Of a DNA stretch of 64,000 nt, positions 27,801 through 37,970 are shown piece by piece (within the stretch, counting starts at the first letter, position 1; every line of letters begins with the position of its first letter). The notes under the pieces were generated by a model, which was not told where the DNA came from, ran no database searches, and saw nothing but the letters and a program-made list of their open reading frames with translations. The translations under genes were made by a program, and so were the position numbers. The DNA comes from JBASEY01 sp964404285 (GTDB lineage: Bacteria > CSSED10-310), in the NCBI GenBank assembly GCA_964404285.1, contig CAYOJK010000009.1:1-64000 (forward strand), in the 5' to 3' direction.

Positions 27801-30800
27801 CTACATCAACAGTTTCTCACCGGCCAAATGGAAGCACAGCAAGCCTTTCAAAACCTGATATTCCAGCAACAACATGTGTTGACCGGCACTCCACCACCGG
27901 TTTTCGCGCCACCTCCACCGTTACCACCAATAATAACAGCGCCGCAACCTATCGCGCCAATAGTGGAAGCAGCTCCCCCGATTGTGCCGGCGGAAACTGT
28001 TCTCAAAACGTCTGCAACAGCACAAGTTTCTGAAAAAACTGTGTTGGGCGTGGTTTCGGAAAAAACAGGATATCCTACCGATCTGTTGGAACCCGATATG
28101 GAACTTGACGCAGACCTAGGCATAGATTCCATCAAACGCGTGGAAATTATGTCTGCGCTTCAAGAAGCCAATCCCAGCCTGCCGACGATAGGCCCGGAGC
28201 AAATGGCCGCTATTCGATCGCTCAAAGATATTATAAACCTTCTTGAAAATCTGACCGGTGCATTACCTGCTGAACCGGCACATGTTTCGATGCCTGAAAC
28301 TGAGATAACCCATTCGGGTCAGCAAAAAATCGATCTATCTGACACTTCCACAATGCCGGAAACTAAAGACATTCCAGATCTAAAATCTGTGGATTTTGTC
28401 AAAGCGATTATGGCTGAAAAAACCGGCTATCCTGAAGATCTTCTTGAATTGGATATGGAACTTGATGCCGACTTAGGAATAGACTCTATCAAACGCGTGG
28501 AAATCATGTCCGCCGTCCAGGAAAAAATGGCTGGTATGCCGACAATCAAACCGGAACAATTGGCAGGATTACGCACGATCGATGACATTGTCATATTGAT
28601 CGATACGCTGCGTGGAACAGCAGATAAAACAGAAGCCGACGGAGAGCTGAAACCTGCAGAAGCGGTTAGCCAGGCCTCATCGGTAACCATTATAAAAGAT
28701 GAACCTGACACCGTATCATCGATAAAAAAACCGGCCTCACAAACCGTTTACAAAAAAAACATCTCATCGACCGACGCATATACAAAGTCGGCCACGTTTA
28801 AAACAGCAGAAATACCTGTAATTGATGCAAAAACTGAATCATCTTCGATTGATAGTGAAAAATTAGACTTACGTTCCGTCCAAAAGCCGATTCCACCATC
28901 GATAATCCCTGAAAAACTGATGCGTCTGGAGAGAAGAATTCTGACCATAGAACCCCTTGATAAAAGTCCTCGAAAAAAGGTGCAATTACCTGAACATGCT
29001 GAAATTTGGATTACCAGAGATGATTGCGGGTTAAGTGAGCGTCTTCTGGAGGAATTTGAAAATAGTTATATTCCCGTGCGTCTTGTTTCGCCTGATTATC
29101 TTGAATTTGTCGAGCTCCCTGATGAAGTGGCAGGATTGATCGTTGTCAGCCCCCGCAACAGCAGTTCGACGGAGCAAATCCTCAAGGTTTTTGAATTGAT
29201 CAAACTCATCAACAAGAAAATCAGACGACGGGATGCGGACGATAAAAGGCGCCCAGCGGTTGTTACACTCCTTCGACTCGACGGCATGTTCGGGCTGGCT
29301 GACCACCAGGTGGATTTTCGACCGATCTCTGCTGCGTTTTCCGGATTGTTAAAGACCATACGTCTTGAATGGCCGGAAACCCAATGCCGGATTATCGATA
29401 TCGATGCCGATAAAGATTTTGAACCGGATACACATGATTTAAAAGAAGAAATCTTTTATGACAGCCCGTTTGAAATGGGTATATCCGCTCAAGGAAAAGT
29501 TAAACTCACGCTAAAAAATGAACCTCTCGACCCTGAACGCTTGACAGGTGAACCGTTGTCACCCGGCGATTGGATTCTAGCCACTGGAGGTGGAAGAGGT
29601 GTCACGGCTGCTTGTGTATTGGAACTCGCGCGTCGCTTCAAGGTCAACGTTGTGTTAGCCGGCCGAAGCCCAGCTCCAGAGCCGGAACCCCAATGGTTGG
29701 AAGACCTTGCCGCCGAACACCAAATAAAAGAAGCTATACTGGCCAACCTGAAAGTGAAGCCAACACCTAAAGAATTACAAGCCGAATATGACAGGCGAAT
29801 GAAAAACCGTGAATTGCTGAATACTCTGAACACGTTGGAATCGCTGAATGTCCAGGCCAAATATATATGCGTCGATGTAGCAGATGCGGATGCACAAAAA
29901 GGGTTGTTCAATGAACTAAACCAATCGAACATACAGATTAAGGGCCTTGTCCATGGAGCAGGCATTATTGCGGATAAATTGATCGAAGAAAAATCTGTCG
30001 ATGATTTTGAACGCGTGTTTCGAACAAAAGTTGACAGTCTGCGCTACTTATCAAAAAACCTGGATTTGGATATGCTGAAAATTTTGGCGCTGTTTTCATC
30101 CAGCACGGCTCGTTTCGGCCGCATTGGTCAAGTCGATTACGGTATGGCCAATGAGGTGTTGAATGCATACGCACAGAAATTCAGTAAGCTGTATCCTGAC
30201 TGCCGAACCCTTTCCATCAATTGGGGTCCCTGGGACGGCGGAATGGTGACCTCTGAGCTGAAAAAACTGTTTAAAAAGGAAGGTATCGAGGTTATCGACG
30301 TTCCATCCGGAGCTCGATATTTGGCTCGAGAACTTAGAATGAACTATGAAGAAAAACATCTGGCTCCCGTTGAAATTGTCATTCTTGGAACTCGTGAGCC
30401 TGACACAGCGCTGCCGGGTGATATCGAACCATTGGCAAATGGTGTTGACAGTATAGAATTGGAAGTAGAATCAACTTCGGTATCTGAACCTATCGATCAA
30501 GGCGCCTTGACCGATAAACACCAAACTGAACCGAAATTAATCGAAGTGTTTCGAACGACTTTATCTGTCGATCAGACCCCTGTTCTAAAAAGCCATATCA
30601 TAAACAATCGATCAGTGGTACCAATGGCGTTGCTGATGGAATGGACAGCATTAGGCGCTTCCAAAAAATATCCATCATTGCATTTCCATAGCCTGGAAAA
30701 TTTTCGATTACTCAAAGGCATCGTTCTTCAAGAAGATACCAAACTTGAAGTGGAGTGCAAAATCGGCATTCCGATATCGGAAAATGACCATTTTCGGATA

Positions 30801-31385
30801 CCTGTCGAACTTCGTGCGATTCATCCTGATGGCGAGAAATTCGTTCATACCTCTTCAGATGTGATCATGGTCACGCATTTACCTGAAGCTCCTGAACCAC
30901 CTGAACCTTTGGATAATCCTGAACCCTATCCTATTCACCAAGATCAACTGTATGCCGAGGTGTTATTTCATGGAGACATGCTGCAGAGTATTCGATCGGT
31001 TGAAGGTATCAGTGAATCAGGTATTGCGGCAGCTGTTGACGGCGCTCCAATACCGGGCGAATGGATGCAAAATCCTTTGAATGATACATGGATTCTGGAC
31101 CCGTTAACTATCGACGCCTCATTTCAATTATTGGTATTGTGGACGGATTTGATGATGGATATGCCGTCGTTACCGTGCGGTTTGACGGCTTATCGACAAT
31201 ATGTCGAAACTATGCCCACATGGAGCCATATTGAAATCCGCGTTCTGGAACAGCGTAAAGCCCAAGTAATTTCAGATATTTACTTCCTGGACGCAAACAA
31301 TAAAGTCGTCGCAGTCATAGAAAAATATGAATGCATTATGGACAAAGGGCTTCGACAGGCCTTTCAAGCCCGCGGCAACCAATAA
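24822..31385 (+). CDS. pfaA: PUFA synthase, PfaA/Pfa2 type (KS-AT-ACP-ACP-KR-DH)
   Basis: A 2187-residue iterative megasynthase that extends an acyl chain with malonyl units. The start is a GTG preceded by AGAGG. Domains in order: ketosynthase at about 1-450 (DAACAGSL with Cys211, VEAHGTGTPVGDAVE, GSVKAQIGHGKAAAG); malonyl acyltransferase at about 570-880 (FPGQGTQYPGM, GHSYGE with Ser677); a Pro-rich linker; two acyl carrier domains with LGIDSIKRVEIMSA attachment sites at Ser1103 and Ser1222; ketoreductase at about 1580-1830 (TGGGRGVTAA); and a C-terminal hotdog-type dehydratase-like domain beginning near LKSHIINNRSVVPMALLMEW. Marine PfaA proteins often have five or more ACPs, so two is few. 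The next gene follows after 24 bases. Confidence 0.95.
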   Translation: MKQKSSHQLAPIAITGIGCLFPKASDKSMFWANIKNGVDCITEVPQTHWSVDDYYDPDPNRPDYTYSQKGGFLDPVPFDPMEFGIAPNTLEATDTSQLLALLAVKQALIDAGYTNGRNLDRDRVSVILGVTGSQQLVIPLGARLYHPMIRKTLMECGLTDIEAEEITRRINHKLVGWQESSFPGLLGNVVAGRVTNRFDFKGSNCVVDAACAGSLAAVQTSCMELQTGKSDLVISGGVDTFNDIFMYMCFSKSKALSPSGHARPFDKSADGTTIGEGVGVIFLKRLEDAERDGDTIYAVIKGFGSSSDGKGNAIYAPSAAGQKKALERAYAEAGFTPATVEFVEAHGTGTPVGDAVELQALTNVFRQARPNNVWCALGSVKAQIGHGKAAAGVAGLIKTALALHHKVIPPVVNVTQPASSLENGQSPFYLPTEQRPWLATKEYPRRAAVSSFGFGGSNYHCVLEEHSRTAPQPDWDPNVQILAFSAKDTETLTKQLKNWTVPETLDNLRSSAQQTRKQFNPKDDHRLLMVVTNLSEIQKMITAALNRLETLPNETWETPDGIYYGLGNTPGKLAAVFPGQGTQYPGMLRDIACRFPIFQEILAAADQAFSNYSKESVRLSDVIYPLSTFSKEQADEHIEKLKLTQYAQPGIGAVSIGAWFVLTQHFNLKFDAAAGHSYGEICALCASNMITPEEFYDLSALRGQLMSAGEEDRGGMAAVQASLDKIASILEENNLDLVIANKNAPEQAVISGRLDEIDRAVECFKEHRIPVVPLKVSAAFHSPLIADATRPFGEHLNKIKFKKADFPVYSNTTGQKYPSQQKKIQELLASQLEKPVEFVSEIQRMAEDGISTIVEIGPGKRMSGLMRLILEGSGIHLLALDSSSGKRSGSVDMARILAELARFGYPVNLVEWDGQFVPKPLEKTSKAQVTLTGTNYVREKPALASFSIQRAPKETLVSEPTRVAGSLPATPEAFSAIQQNLAGLQRLQEQTARLHQQFLTGQMEAQQAFQNLIFQQQHVLTGTPPPVFAPPPPLPPIITAPQPIAPIVEAAPPIVPAETVLKTSATAQVSEKTVLGVVSEKTGYPTDLLEPDMELDADLGIDSIKRVEIMSALQEANPSLPTIGPEQMAAIRSLKDIINLLENLTGALPAEPAHVSMPETEITHSGQQKIDLSDTSTMPETKDIPDLKSVDFVKAIMAEKTGYPEDLLELDMELDADLGIDSIKRVEIMSAVQEKMAGMPTIKPEQLAGLRTIDDIVILIDTLRGTADKTEADGELKPAEAVSQASSVTIIKDEPDTVSSIKKPASQTVYKKNISSTDAYTKSATFKTAEIPVIDAKTESSSIDSEKLDLRSVQKPIPPSIIPEKLMRLERRILTIEPLDKSPRKKVQLPEHAEIWITRDDCGLSERLLEEFENSYIPVRLVSPDYLEFVELPDEVAGLIVVSPRNSSSTEQILKVFELIKLINKKIRRRDADDKRRPAVVTLLRLDGMFGLADHQVDFRPISAAFSGLLKTIRLEWPETQCRIIDIDADKDFEPDTHDLKEEIFYDSPFEMGISAQGKVKLTLKNEPLDPERLTGEPLSPGDWILATGGGRGVTAACVLELARRFKVNVVLAGRSPAPEPEPQWLEDLAAEHQIKEAILANLKVKPTPKELQAEYDRRMKNRELLNTLNTLESLNVQAKYICVDVADADAQKGLFNELNQSNIQIKGLVHGAGIIADKLIEEKSVDDFERVFRTKVDSLRYLSKNLDLDMLKILALFSSSTARFGRIGQVDYGMANEVLNAYAQKFSKLYPDCRTLSINWGPWDGGMVTSELKKLFKKEGIEVIDVPSGARYLARELRMNYEEKHLAPVEIVILGTREPDTALPGDIEPLANGVDSIELEVESTSVSEPIDQGALTDKHQTEPKLIEVFRTTLSVDQTPVLKSHIINNRSVVPMALLMEWTALGASKKYPSLHFHSLENFRLLKGIVLQEDTKLEVECKIGIPISENDHFRIPVELRAIHPDGEKFVHTSSDVIMVTHLPEAPEPPEPLDNPEPYPIHQDQLYAEVLFHGDMLQSIRSVEGISESGIAAAVDGAPIPGEWMQNPLNDTWILDPLTIDASFQLLVLWTDLMMDMPSLPCGLTAYRQYVETMPTWSHIEIRVLEQRKAQVISDIYFLDANNKVVAVIEKYECIMDKGLRQAFQARGNQ

Positions 31386-31409
31386 ACTCGGGAAGACAGG
31401 TATTACCAG

Positions 31410-34400
31410 ATGTCAACTCGACCATATAATTCAAAAACACGTGTTGATTATGACGCAATCCATGACGCGTTAGATATCGCTATTGTTGGTATCGGAGGAC
31501 TGCTGCCGGACTCGGATAACCTAGACGATTTTTGGCAAATGATCAGCTCAGGAAAATCCGCCTCTCAAAAAACACCCAAAAATCGTTGGCCTGTTGATCC
31601 TGATTCCATTCTAAACAGGGAGAAAACCACAGAAGATAAAACACGATCGGTACACGCTTGCTTGCTGAAAGAGTTGAATTTCAACCCGGACAAATTCTCC
31701 CTGGACAAAAATCTTTTACAGAATCTCGATCCTCTTTTTCATATAACGCTTCTTACCGGCCATGCTGCTGTTGATGACATACGAGGCGTACATCCGGATA
31801 AAAAACGGTCAGGAATCATTTTAGGCAATATCATTCTTCCCACTGAACACGTATCCGGTATGGCACGACAATGGGCGCTGCCGGCTATCGAAAATGTTGT
31901 GACCGATGTTCATCCTGAGAACAAACCCTGTCCGAACCACCCGCTGAATATTTATCCTGCGGCGTCACCGGCAGTTCTACTGGCTCGATCTTTGGGATTT
32001 GAAGGCGGCGCTTTTACCATCGATGCGGCGTGTGCATCTTCTTTATACGCGATAAAACTCGCTGTGATCGAGCTGATGACAGGAAGGCTCGATCTGGTGT
32101 TGACAGGCGGAGTCAGTCGGCCTGACTGTATGTATACACAGATGGGTTTCACTCAGCTTCAGGCTATCTCACCATCAGGGGTCTGTTCGCCTTTCGATCG
32201 GAATGCCGATGGGCTGGTTGTTGGCGAAGGATCCGGCATGGTCGTTCTAAAACGTTTGGATGACGCTGTTCAAGATGGCGATGTCATCTATGGAGTCATC
32301 CGGGGCATCGGTATTTCAAACGATATTGAAGGCAGCATCTTTGCGCCGGCCAAAGAAGGTCAGGTTCGAGCTTTGCAAAGCGCATATCGGCAAGCCGACT
32401 GGTCGCCTTGGGATATCGATCTTGTTGAATGCCACGGCACCGGAACGCCTGTCGGCGACGCCGTGGAATTTTCTTCGATGGAAACAGTATGGCAGGAAGC
32501 TGAGGGTTCCAGACCGGACCGTTGTGTTATCGGATCTGTCAAGTCCAATGTTGGCCACTTGTTGACGGCGGCAGGCGGCGCAGGTCTCTTGAAAATCCTG
32601 TTGGCATTGAAGCATCAAACTTTACCACCGTCAGCTCATTTCACACAGCCATCTGATCGTATCAATTTGAATCAAAGCGCTTTTCGCATCTTATCTGAAC
32701 CTGAGCCTTGGGCCACACGCGGACCTGATGTTCCTCGTCGAGCCGCAATCAGCGCCTTTGGATTCGGCGGCATTAACGCTCACATACTGATCGAAGAATT
32801 TATCGATAATCGCGAAGATGAATCTCAAACACTGATAAACACCTCAAAAAACAAGGATCCTTCCAAGAAGACAACCATTCAGACACATACTTCCAAGAAA
32901 GCATCACCTGTCGCTGTCGTCAGTATAGCTGCGGCGGCCGGTCCTTGGACAGACCTTGAAAAACTTCAAAACAGATTGTTTGAAGATAAAAATCCAAAAT
33001 ATGACAGCGAAAAATCCACCGCTGCCAAAAAACAAACTTGGCATTGGAACGGGTTTGATCAGTCGGAATGGTTTCGAACCCATGTTGTCGATCCAAAAAC
33101 CTGGTCGGAATATAGTCTTGGTAGAATAACGATACCTCATGGAAGATTCCGTATTCCTCCTGCTGAACTGGCGGAAATGCTTCCACAGCAATTGTTGATG
33201 CTGAAAGTCGCAGCCGATGCAGTCGAGCAGGGTAATTGGCATGAAGCTGACGCGATCGAGTCAGGTGTTTTCATTGGAATCGGTTTGGACTTGAATACTA
33301 CCAATTTTCAGATTCGATGGTGTTTAAACGATCTTGCACCGGAATGGATAAGTAAATCTGTTTCCGCTAACTCTCTATCAGCTCAAGCAATTGCCGATGC
33401 CTGGTCCCCCCCTTTGACCGCCAACAGAGTTATGGGCGCGCTTGGTGGAATTGTCGCCGGTCGCGTCTCGCGAGCATTGAAAGTCGGCGGGGTCGGCTTC
33501 ACAGTTTCGGCGGACGAAATCTCCGGATCGATCGCCTTGGCCACAGCGGTAAAAATGCTGCAAAATGGGGATATCAAACAAGCGCTTGCCGGCGCAGTAG
33601 ATTTCAACTGTGACTGGCGAGGTCTGATCGGGACCGCCTATCGCCATGGATTTCAACCTGAACCAAATAAACCAATCGATGGAAAGGCTTGCCCACCCGT
33701 CTCAGAAGGCGCAGTTGCCTTTGTGCTGAAACGATTGGAAGATGCCGAAGCTGCCGGAGATACGATCCTGGCAGTTATCGATGAGATAAACTTAGAAAAC
33801 TCTGTCAACTCGGATATTCCAGATTTGCCTTCCTTGGAATCGACAAAAATGATCGACTCCGATTCAATTGACCCTTTTCCTTTTAATTCAAAAGATTATT
33901 TAGGTGATATCGGCGCGGCTGCGGGTATGTTCGATATTCTGTTGGGCATTGCTTCTTTGCATCATCGCGCTTTACCGCGTCATAACAGCCCTAGCCCGGC
34001 TTATTGGCTCAGAAACCGTCAAGACGGGCCTCGCAGAGCATTGATTAAAAACTCCTCTTTTACCGGTAATCATTTTACTGTTCTTCTTGAAGAGCATGAA
34101 CCATCATCATCGACAAAAACCTCGGCATTACCGCAATTATCCTCGGCTGCTGTTAAATACCAGCTAAAAGAACTGACCATCTCTAAAACGCAAAAACCTG
34201 CCAAAATGGCATTTGTCTATCCCGGTTCAGGAAATCATCGTCCTTTTCTGGGGCGGGAACCGGCTTATATGTTCAGGCATATCCTGGATGAATTGGATCA
34301 AGAATCACTTCAACTGAAAAACATGTTTGTGCCCGAGCTTTACTGGTGTGAACCGGATAAAACTTCAATGAATAACAATACTCATGGCCTGATTGTCGGC

Positions 34401-37400
34401 CATGTGATGGTTGGTTTTTTTATTTCTGAAATTCTTCGTCAGGCAGGTATCACACCGGATGCCATAATCGGTTACAGCCTGGGAGAGTCAACCGGTCTGG
34501 TCGGACAAAAAATCTGGGCTGACCGTGATCGCATATTGAAGACATTACAAAAATCAAATCTATTTATTGACGGATTGGCAGGCGCCTGCACCGTTTTGGC
34601 CGATGCATGGAATATTCCGGCGCCGGAATGGCGGGTCTGTATCATCAACTTGCCGGAAAACATCCTCAGAGCACGATTGGAAAAATATGAACGTTTGCAT
34701 GTGATGATTGTCAACACGCCGGATCAATGTGTCATTGGAGGTCACGGGCCGGATTTGGCTGATTTTTTAGCGGCCAATAACCTGTCGGGAGTCGATATTG
34801 AAGGGGTCAGTGTTGCACATGTACCTGAGGCGCTTCGTGTTGCTGAAGAATACCGAAATTTACATTTACACCCTGTGACGGTTCCCGAATCAATTCAGGT
34901 TTATTCCGGCGCTTGGTCGAAAGCCTACCCTGTCACTATGGATAACTGTGCTGATTCAATAGTGGCTCACGCAACCGGTACCATCGACTTTGTTCAAACC
35001 GTCGAAGCCGCATATCGTGACGGCATACGGCACTTTGTCGAAATCGGTCCGGGTAGTAGTTGCAGCGGCATGATACGTCAAATTTTACAGGATCGTGACT
35101 ATATCCTGGATACTTTGGATACAAAGGGTCTTACCACGACAGAATCGATCTTCAATTTCTTGGAACGCCTGAGTGAGCTGGGCAGGCATGTTGATTTGCA
35201 ATCAGTAGTCCCAAGAATCGATTCTACTTGGAAGCCACCGGTACCGGATACAAGTAATGGAGTGCCATGCAGACCAGAACACAAAAAACTGGAAGAGCTG
35301 ATAATCACCCTGGCATCACCTATTCAACCTGTATCTGATTTCGAAAAACGTGATCACCCCGCATTCACTCCTGTAACACACGATCCCACCTCAGTCAGTT
35401 TCGGTAAACTGATGGATGAAACCGGCAGAGCGGTTCGTGATGCTCATGCCGTTTATCTTGAACTGTCACGACAGTGGACGGAATCGATGCGACGGTTGAT
35501 CGCCTTTCAAACAGACCTGCTTCCTGATGTGATATCAGCTTCTGACCAGCGCATACCTTCTGATGATGAGGGCTATGGGATTCAACCCCGACAAGTCTTT
35601 CTAGATCGAGCTCAATGCCTTGAATTTGCCGTCGGTTCGATTGGTAAAGCGCTGGGTCCCGCTTTTGCAGAAGCCGATACCTTTCCCACGCGTGTCAGGC
35701 TGCCGGATGAGCCGTTGATGCTGGTGGATAGAATATTGGAAGTCGGTGGTGAAGCGCTATCGATGGCAGCGGGTTCTGTCGTAACGGAACACGATGTTTT
35801 ACCCGGGTCATGGTACCTGGATCAAGGCAAATGTCCTGTTTGTATAACGGTTGAAGCCGGCCAGGCGGATTTGTTTTTGTCCGCTTATCTGGGAATCGAT
35901 TTTCAGACGCGTGGTATACAAAAATATCGACTGCTGGACGCCGAAATAACCATGCATCGTGACTTGCCGAAGCCCGGTGAAACCGTTCAATACGATATTC
36001 GAATCAGTCATTTCTTCCGTCAGGGTAATGTTTGGTTATTTCACTTCGAATACGATGCGACCATCTTTGGAAAACCGATGCTGACAATGCGAAACGGCTG
36101 CGCAGGATTCTTCTCGGATGAAGATCTGGCAGCAGGGCAGGGCATTATTAAGTCCCGTCTGGATACAGACTTTCCCATGACGAAAAAATCTGATTGTGCA
36201 GGATTTATGTTCACGTCACCAGCGAAAGAGTCTTTGTCGGAACATCAACTTGAAGCGTTACGTCAGGGTGATCTTGAAGGGTGTTTTGGAGTAGAATTTC
36301 GTAACTTGAACATCAAAAATCCCCCGATATTACCAGGCGGACGCATGCACCTGATCGATCGTATACTTGAATTGGACTCGTCGGGTGGATCATGCGGTCT
36401 GGGCAAAATCACCGGCGAAGCGGATATCGATCCGAATGCATGGTTTTTAACCTGTCATTTTGTTGACGACATGGTCATGCCGGGAACGCTTATGTATGAG
36501 TGTTGTTTTCATACATTCCGTGTCCTATTGATGCGTATGGGTTGGCTTGGGGAGCGGGATCGATTTGCCTGGGACCCCAAACCCGGCGTTCCGGCTCGGC
36601 TGAAATGTCGAGGTCAAGTCATTCCAGGCACCAGAACAGCCGCGTATGAAGTTTGTATAACCGATATTGGTCTGGATCCAATCCCTTACGCGGTCGCTGA
36701 TGCAGTGATGTTCGCCGATGGCAGACCAGTGGTTGAAATACGAGGCATGTCCGTTCAGTTGAATGGATTGACACGATCGACAATCGAACATGTCTGGAGT
36801 TCCAAAACAGCGCCCCTGAAGCTAGATGGTGTCCATTCCGTGAAAAGTCTTGCTACTACGATCGGAACTGAACAAGAGTATCCTGAACCAGGTCTTCTGC
36901 CCGCTTTATATAATAAGGAAAACATCCTGGCATTTTCCAACGGTAAACCGTCTGAAGGGTATGGTAATCGATATCTCCCGTTTGATGACGATCGTTTTAT
37001 CGCTCGTCTTCCCGGACCTCCATACCAGTTCCTTGACCGAGTGGTATCCGTGCAGGCTGAACCATGGAAAATGACCGCGGGAGGCTATGTCGTCACGGAG
37101 TACGATATGCCGGCGTCCGATTGGTATCTCGATGCGAACGGCTCATCGGGTATGCCCTATGCCGTTCTGCTCGAAATCGCCTTGCAGCCCTGCGGCTGGT
37201 ATTCCGCCTATATGGGTTCGGCTCTGCATAGTGACACTGATCTACACTATAGGAATCTGGGCGGCAGCGGTGTGATTCATCGGCTTCCGATGTCCGGAAA
37301 CAATACCATTGCTGTCGCTGTGAAATCATTGGCCGTATCGCATTCCGGCGGCATGATTCTTCAGAATTTCGCTTTCAAGGTCTACGACAAACAAGGTGAT

Positions 37401-37970
37401 ATTTATACCGGTGAAACCAATTTTGGATTTTTTGATCCTTTAGCATTGAAAAATCAGGTGGGAATCCAAGATACAAAACCAATCGATACCGCGCAGTATT
37501 CCGCCAGTGAACCCATCCCCTATCCTGATCATCCTTTGCTGACAAAACCACCTTTAACAATGATCGATACCATCACGGTCATGGATGTGAAAGGAGGCCC
37601 TGAAGGCTTGGGCTTTATTGAAGGTTCAAAACAAGTCAAACCTGAAGAATGGTTTTTCGCAGCTCATTTTTATCAAGACCCCGTTTGGCCGGGATCGCTG
37701 GGAATTGAAGCTTTTTTACAGCTTTTACAACTTTTGGCTCTGGAACGCTGGGGGCAAGCCGTCAAACGATTTGAAATCACGAATACGCGTCATCGCTGGC
37801 GTTACCGTGGCCAGGTGATACCGGCAAACAGCGAGGTCACGGTTCAGGCCTTTGTCACGGCTGTTGATGAAACTCGGAAAACCATTCGAGCCAATGGTAT
37901 TCTGGCCGTTGACGGATTGCCGATCTACACTATATCCGACTTTGAATTGGCCGCTATCACGTCAGATTAA
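31410..37970 (+). CDS. PUFA synthase, PfaC/Pfa3 type (KS-CLF-AT-DH-DH)
   Basis: A 2186-residue partner of the preceding synthase. Domains: ketosynthase at about 20-460 (DAACASSL with Cys208, ECHGTGTPVGDAVEF, GSVKSNVGHLLTAAG); a chain-length-factor at about 510-870, in which the nucleophile position is Glu703 (TVSADEISGS); acyltransferase from about 933 (YPGSGNHRPFLGRE, GYSLGES with Ser1023); then four hotdog units making two FabA-like dehydratases, starting near 1434, 1642, 1860 and 2035. Likely catalytic histidines are His1683 (CHFVDDMVMPGTLMYE) and His2086 (AHFYQDPVWPGSLGIE). An internal acyltransferase instead of a separate PfaB is the myxobacterial Pfa3 layout; the acylglycerol-phosphate acyltransferase domain found at the end of myxobacterial Pfa3 is absent. 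It overlaps dgkA tail-to-tail by nine bases. Confidence 0.93.
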   Translation: MSTRPYNSKTRVDYDAIHDALDIAIVGIGGLLPDSDNLDDFWQMISSGKSASQKTPKNRWPVDPDSILNREKTTEDKTRSVHACLLKELNFNPDKFSLDKNLLQNLDPLFHITLLTGHAAVDDIRGVHPDKKRSGIILGNIILPTEHVSGMARQWALPAIENVVTDVHPENKPCPNHPLNIYPAASPAVLLARSLGFEGGAFTIDAACASSLYAIKLAVIELMTGRLDLVLTGGVSRPDCMYTQMGFTQLQAISPSGVCSPFDRNADGLVVGEGSGMVVLKRLDDAVQDGDVIYGVIRGIGISNDIEGSIFAPAKEGQVRALQSAYRQADWSPWDIDLVECHGTGTPVGDAVEFSSMETVWQEAEGSRPDRCVIGSVKSNVGHLLTAAGGAGLLKILLALKHQTLPPSAHFTQPSDRINLNQSAFRILSEPEPWATRGPDVPRRAAISAFGFGGINAHILIEEFIDNREDESQTLINTSKNKDPSKKTTIQTHTSKKASPVAVVSIAAAAGPWTDLEKLQNRLFEDKNPKYDSEKSTAAKKQTWHWNGFDQSEWFRTHVVDPKTWSEYSLGRITIPHGRFRIPPAELAEMLPQQLLMLKVAADAVEQGNWHEADAIESGVFIGIGLDLNTTNFQIRWCLNDLAPEWISKSVSANSLSAQAIADAWSPPLTANRVMGALGGIVAGRVSRALKVGGVGFTVSADEISGSIALATAVKMLQNGDIKQALAGAVDFNCDWRGLIGTAYRHGFQPEPNKPIDGKACPPVSEGAVAFVLKRLEDAEAAGDTILAVIDEINLENSVNSDIPDLPSLESTKMIDSDSIDPFPFNSKDYLGDIGAAAGMFDILLGIASLHHRALPRHNSPSPAYWLRNRQDGPRRALIKNSSFTGNHFTVLLEEHEPSSSTKTSALPQLSSAAVKYQLKELTISKTQKPAKMAFVYPGSGNHRPFLGREPAYMFRHILDELDQESLQLKNMFVPELYWCEPDKTSMNNNTHGLIVGHVMVGFFISEILRQAGITPDAIIGYSLGESTGLVGQKIWADRDRILKTLQKSNLFIDGLAGACTVLADAWNIPAPEWRVCIINLPENILRARLEKYERLHVMIVNTPDQCVIGGHGPDLADFLAANNLSGVDIEGVSVAHVPEALRVAEEYRNLHLHPVTVPESIQVYSGAWSKAYPVTMDNCADSIVAHATGTIDFVQTVEAAYRDGIRHFVEIGPGSSCSGMIRQILQDRDYILDTLDTKGLTTTESIFNFLERLSELGRHVDLQSVVPRIDSTWKPPVPDTSNGVPCRPEHKKLEELIITLASPIQPVSDFEKRDHPAFTPVTHDPTSVSFGKLMDETGRAVRDAHAVYLELSRQWTESMRRLIAFQTDLLPDVISASDQRIPSDDEGYGIQPRQVFLDRAQCLEFAVGSIGKALGPAFAEADTFPTRVRLPDEPLMLVDRILEVGGEALSMAAGSVVTEHDVLPGSWYLDQGKCPVCITVEAGQADLFLSAYLGIDFQTRGIQKYRLLDAEITMHRDLPKPGETVQYDIRISHFFRQGNVWLFHFEYDATIFGKPMLTMRNGCAGFFSDEDLAAGQGIIKSRLDTDFPMTKKSDCAGFMFTSPAKESLSEHQLEALRQGDLEGCFGVEFRNLNIKNPPILPGGRMHLIDRILELDSSGGSCGLGKITGEADIDPNAWFLTCHFVDDMVMPGTLMYECCFHTFRVLLMRMGWLGERDRFAWDPKPGVPARLKCRGQVIPGTRTAAYEVCITDIGLDPIPYAVADAVMFADGRPVVEIRGMSVQLNGLTRSTIEHVWSSKTAPLKLDGVHSVKSLATTIGTEQEYPEPGLLPALYNKENILAFSNGKPSEGYGNRYLPFDDDRFIARLPGPPYQFLDRVVSVQAEPWKMTAGGYVVTEYDMPASDWYLDANGSSGMPYAVLLEIALQPCGWYSAYMGSALHSDTDLHYRNLGGSGVIHRLPMSGNNTIAVAVKSLAVSHSGGMILQNFAFKVYDKQGDIYTGETNFGFFDPLALKNQVGIQDTKPIDTAQYSASEPIPYPDHPLLTKPPLTMIDTITVMDVKGGPEGLGFIEGSKQVKPEEWFFAAHFYQDPVWPGSLGIEAFLQLLQLLALERWGQAVKRFEITNTRHRWRYRGQVIPANSEVTVQAFVTAVDETRKTIRANGILAVDGLPIYTISDFELAAITSD

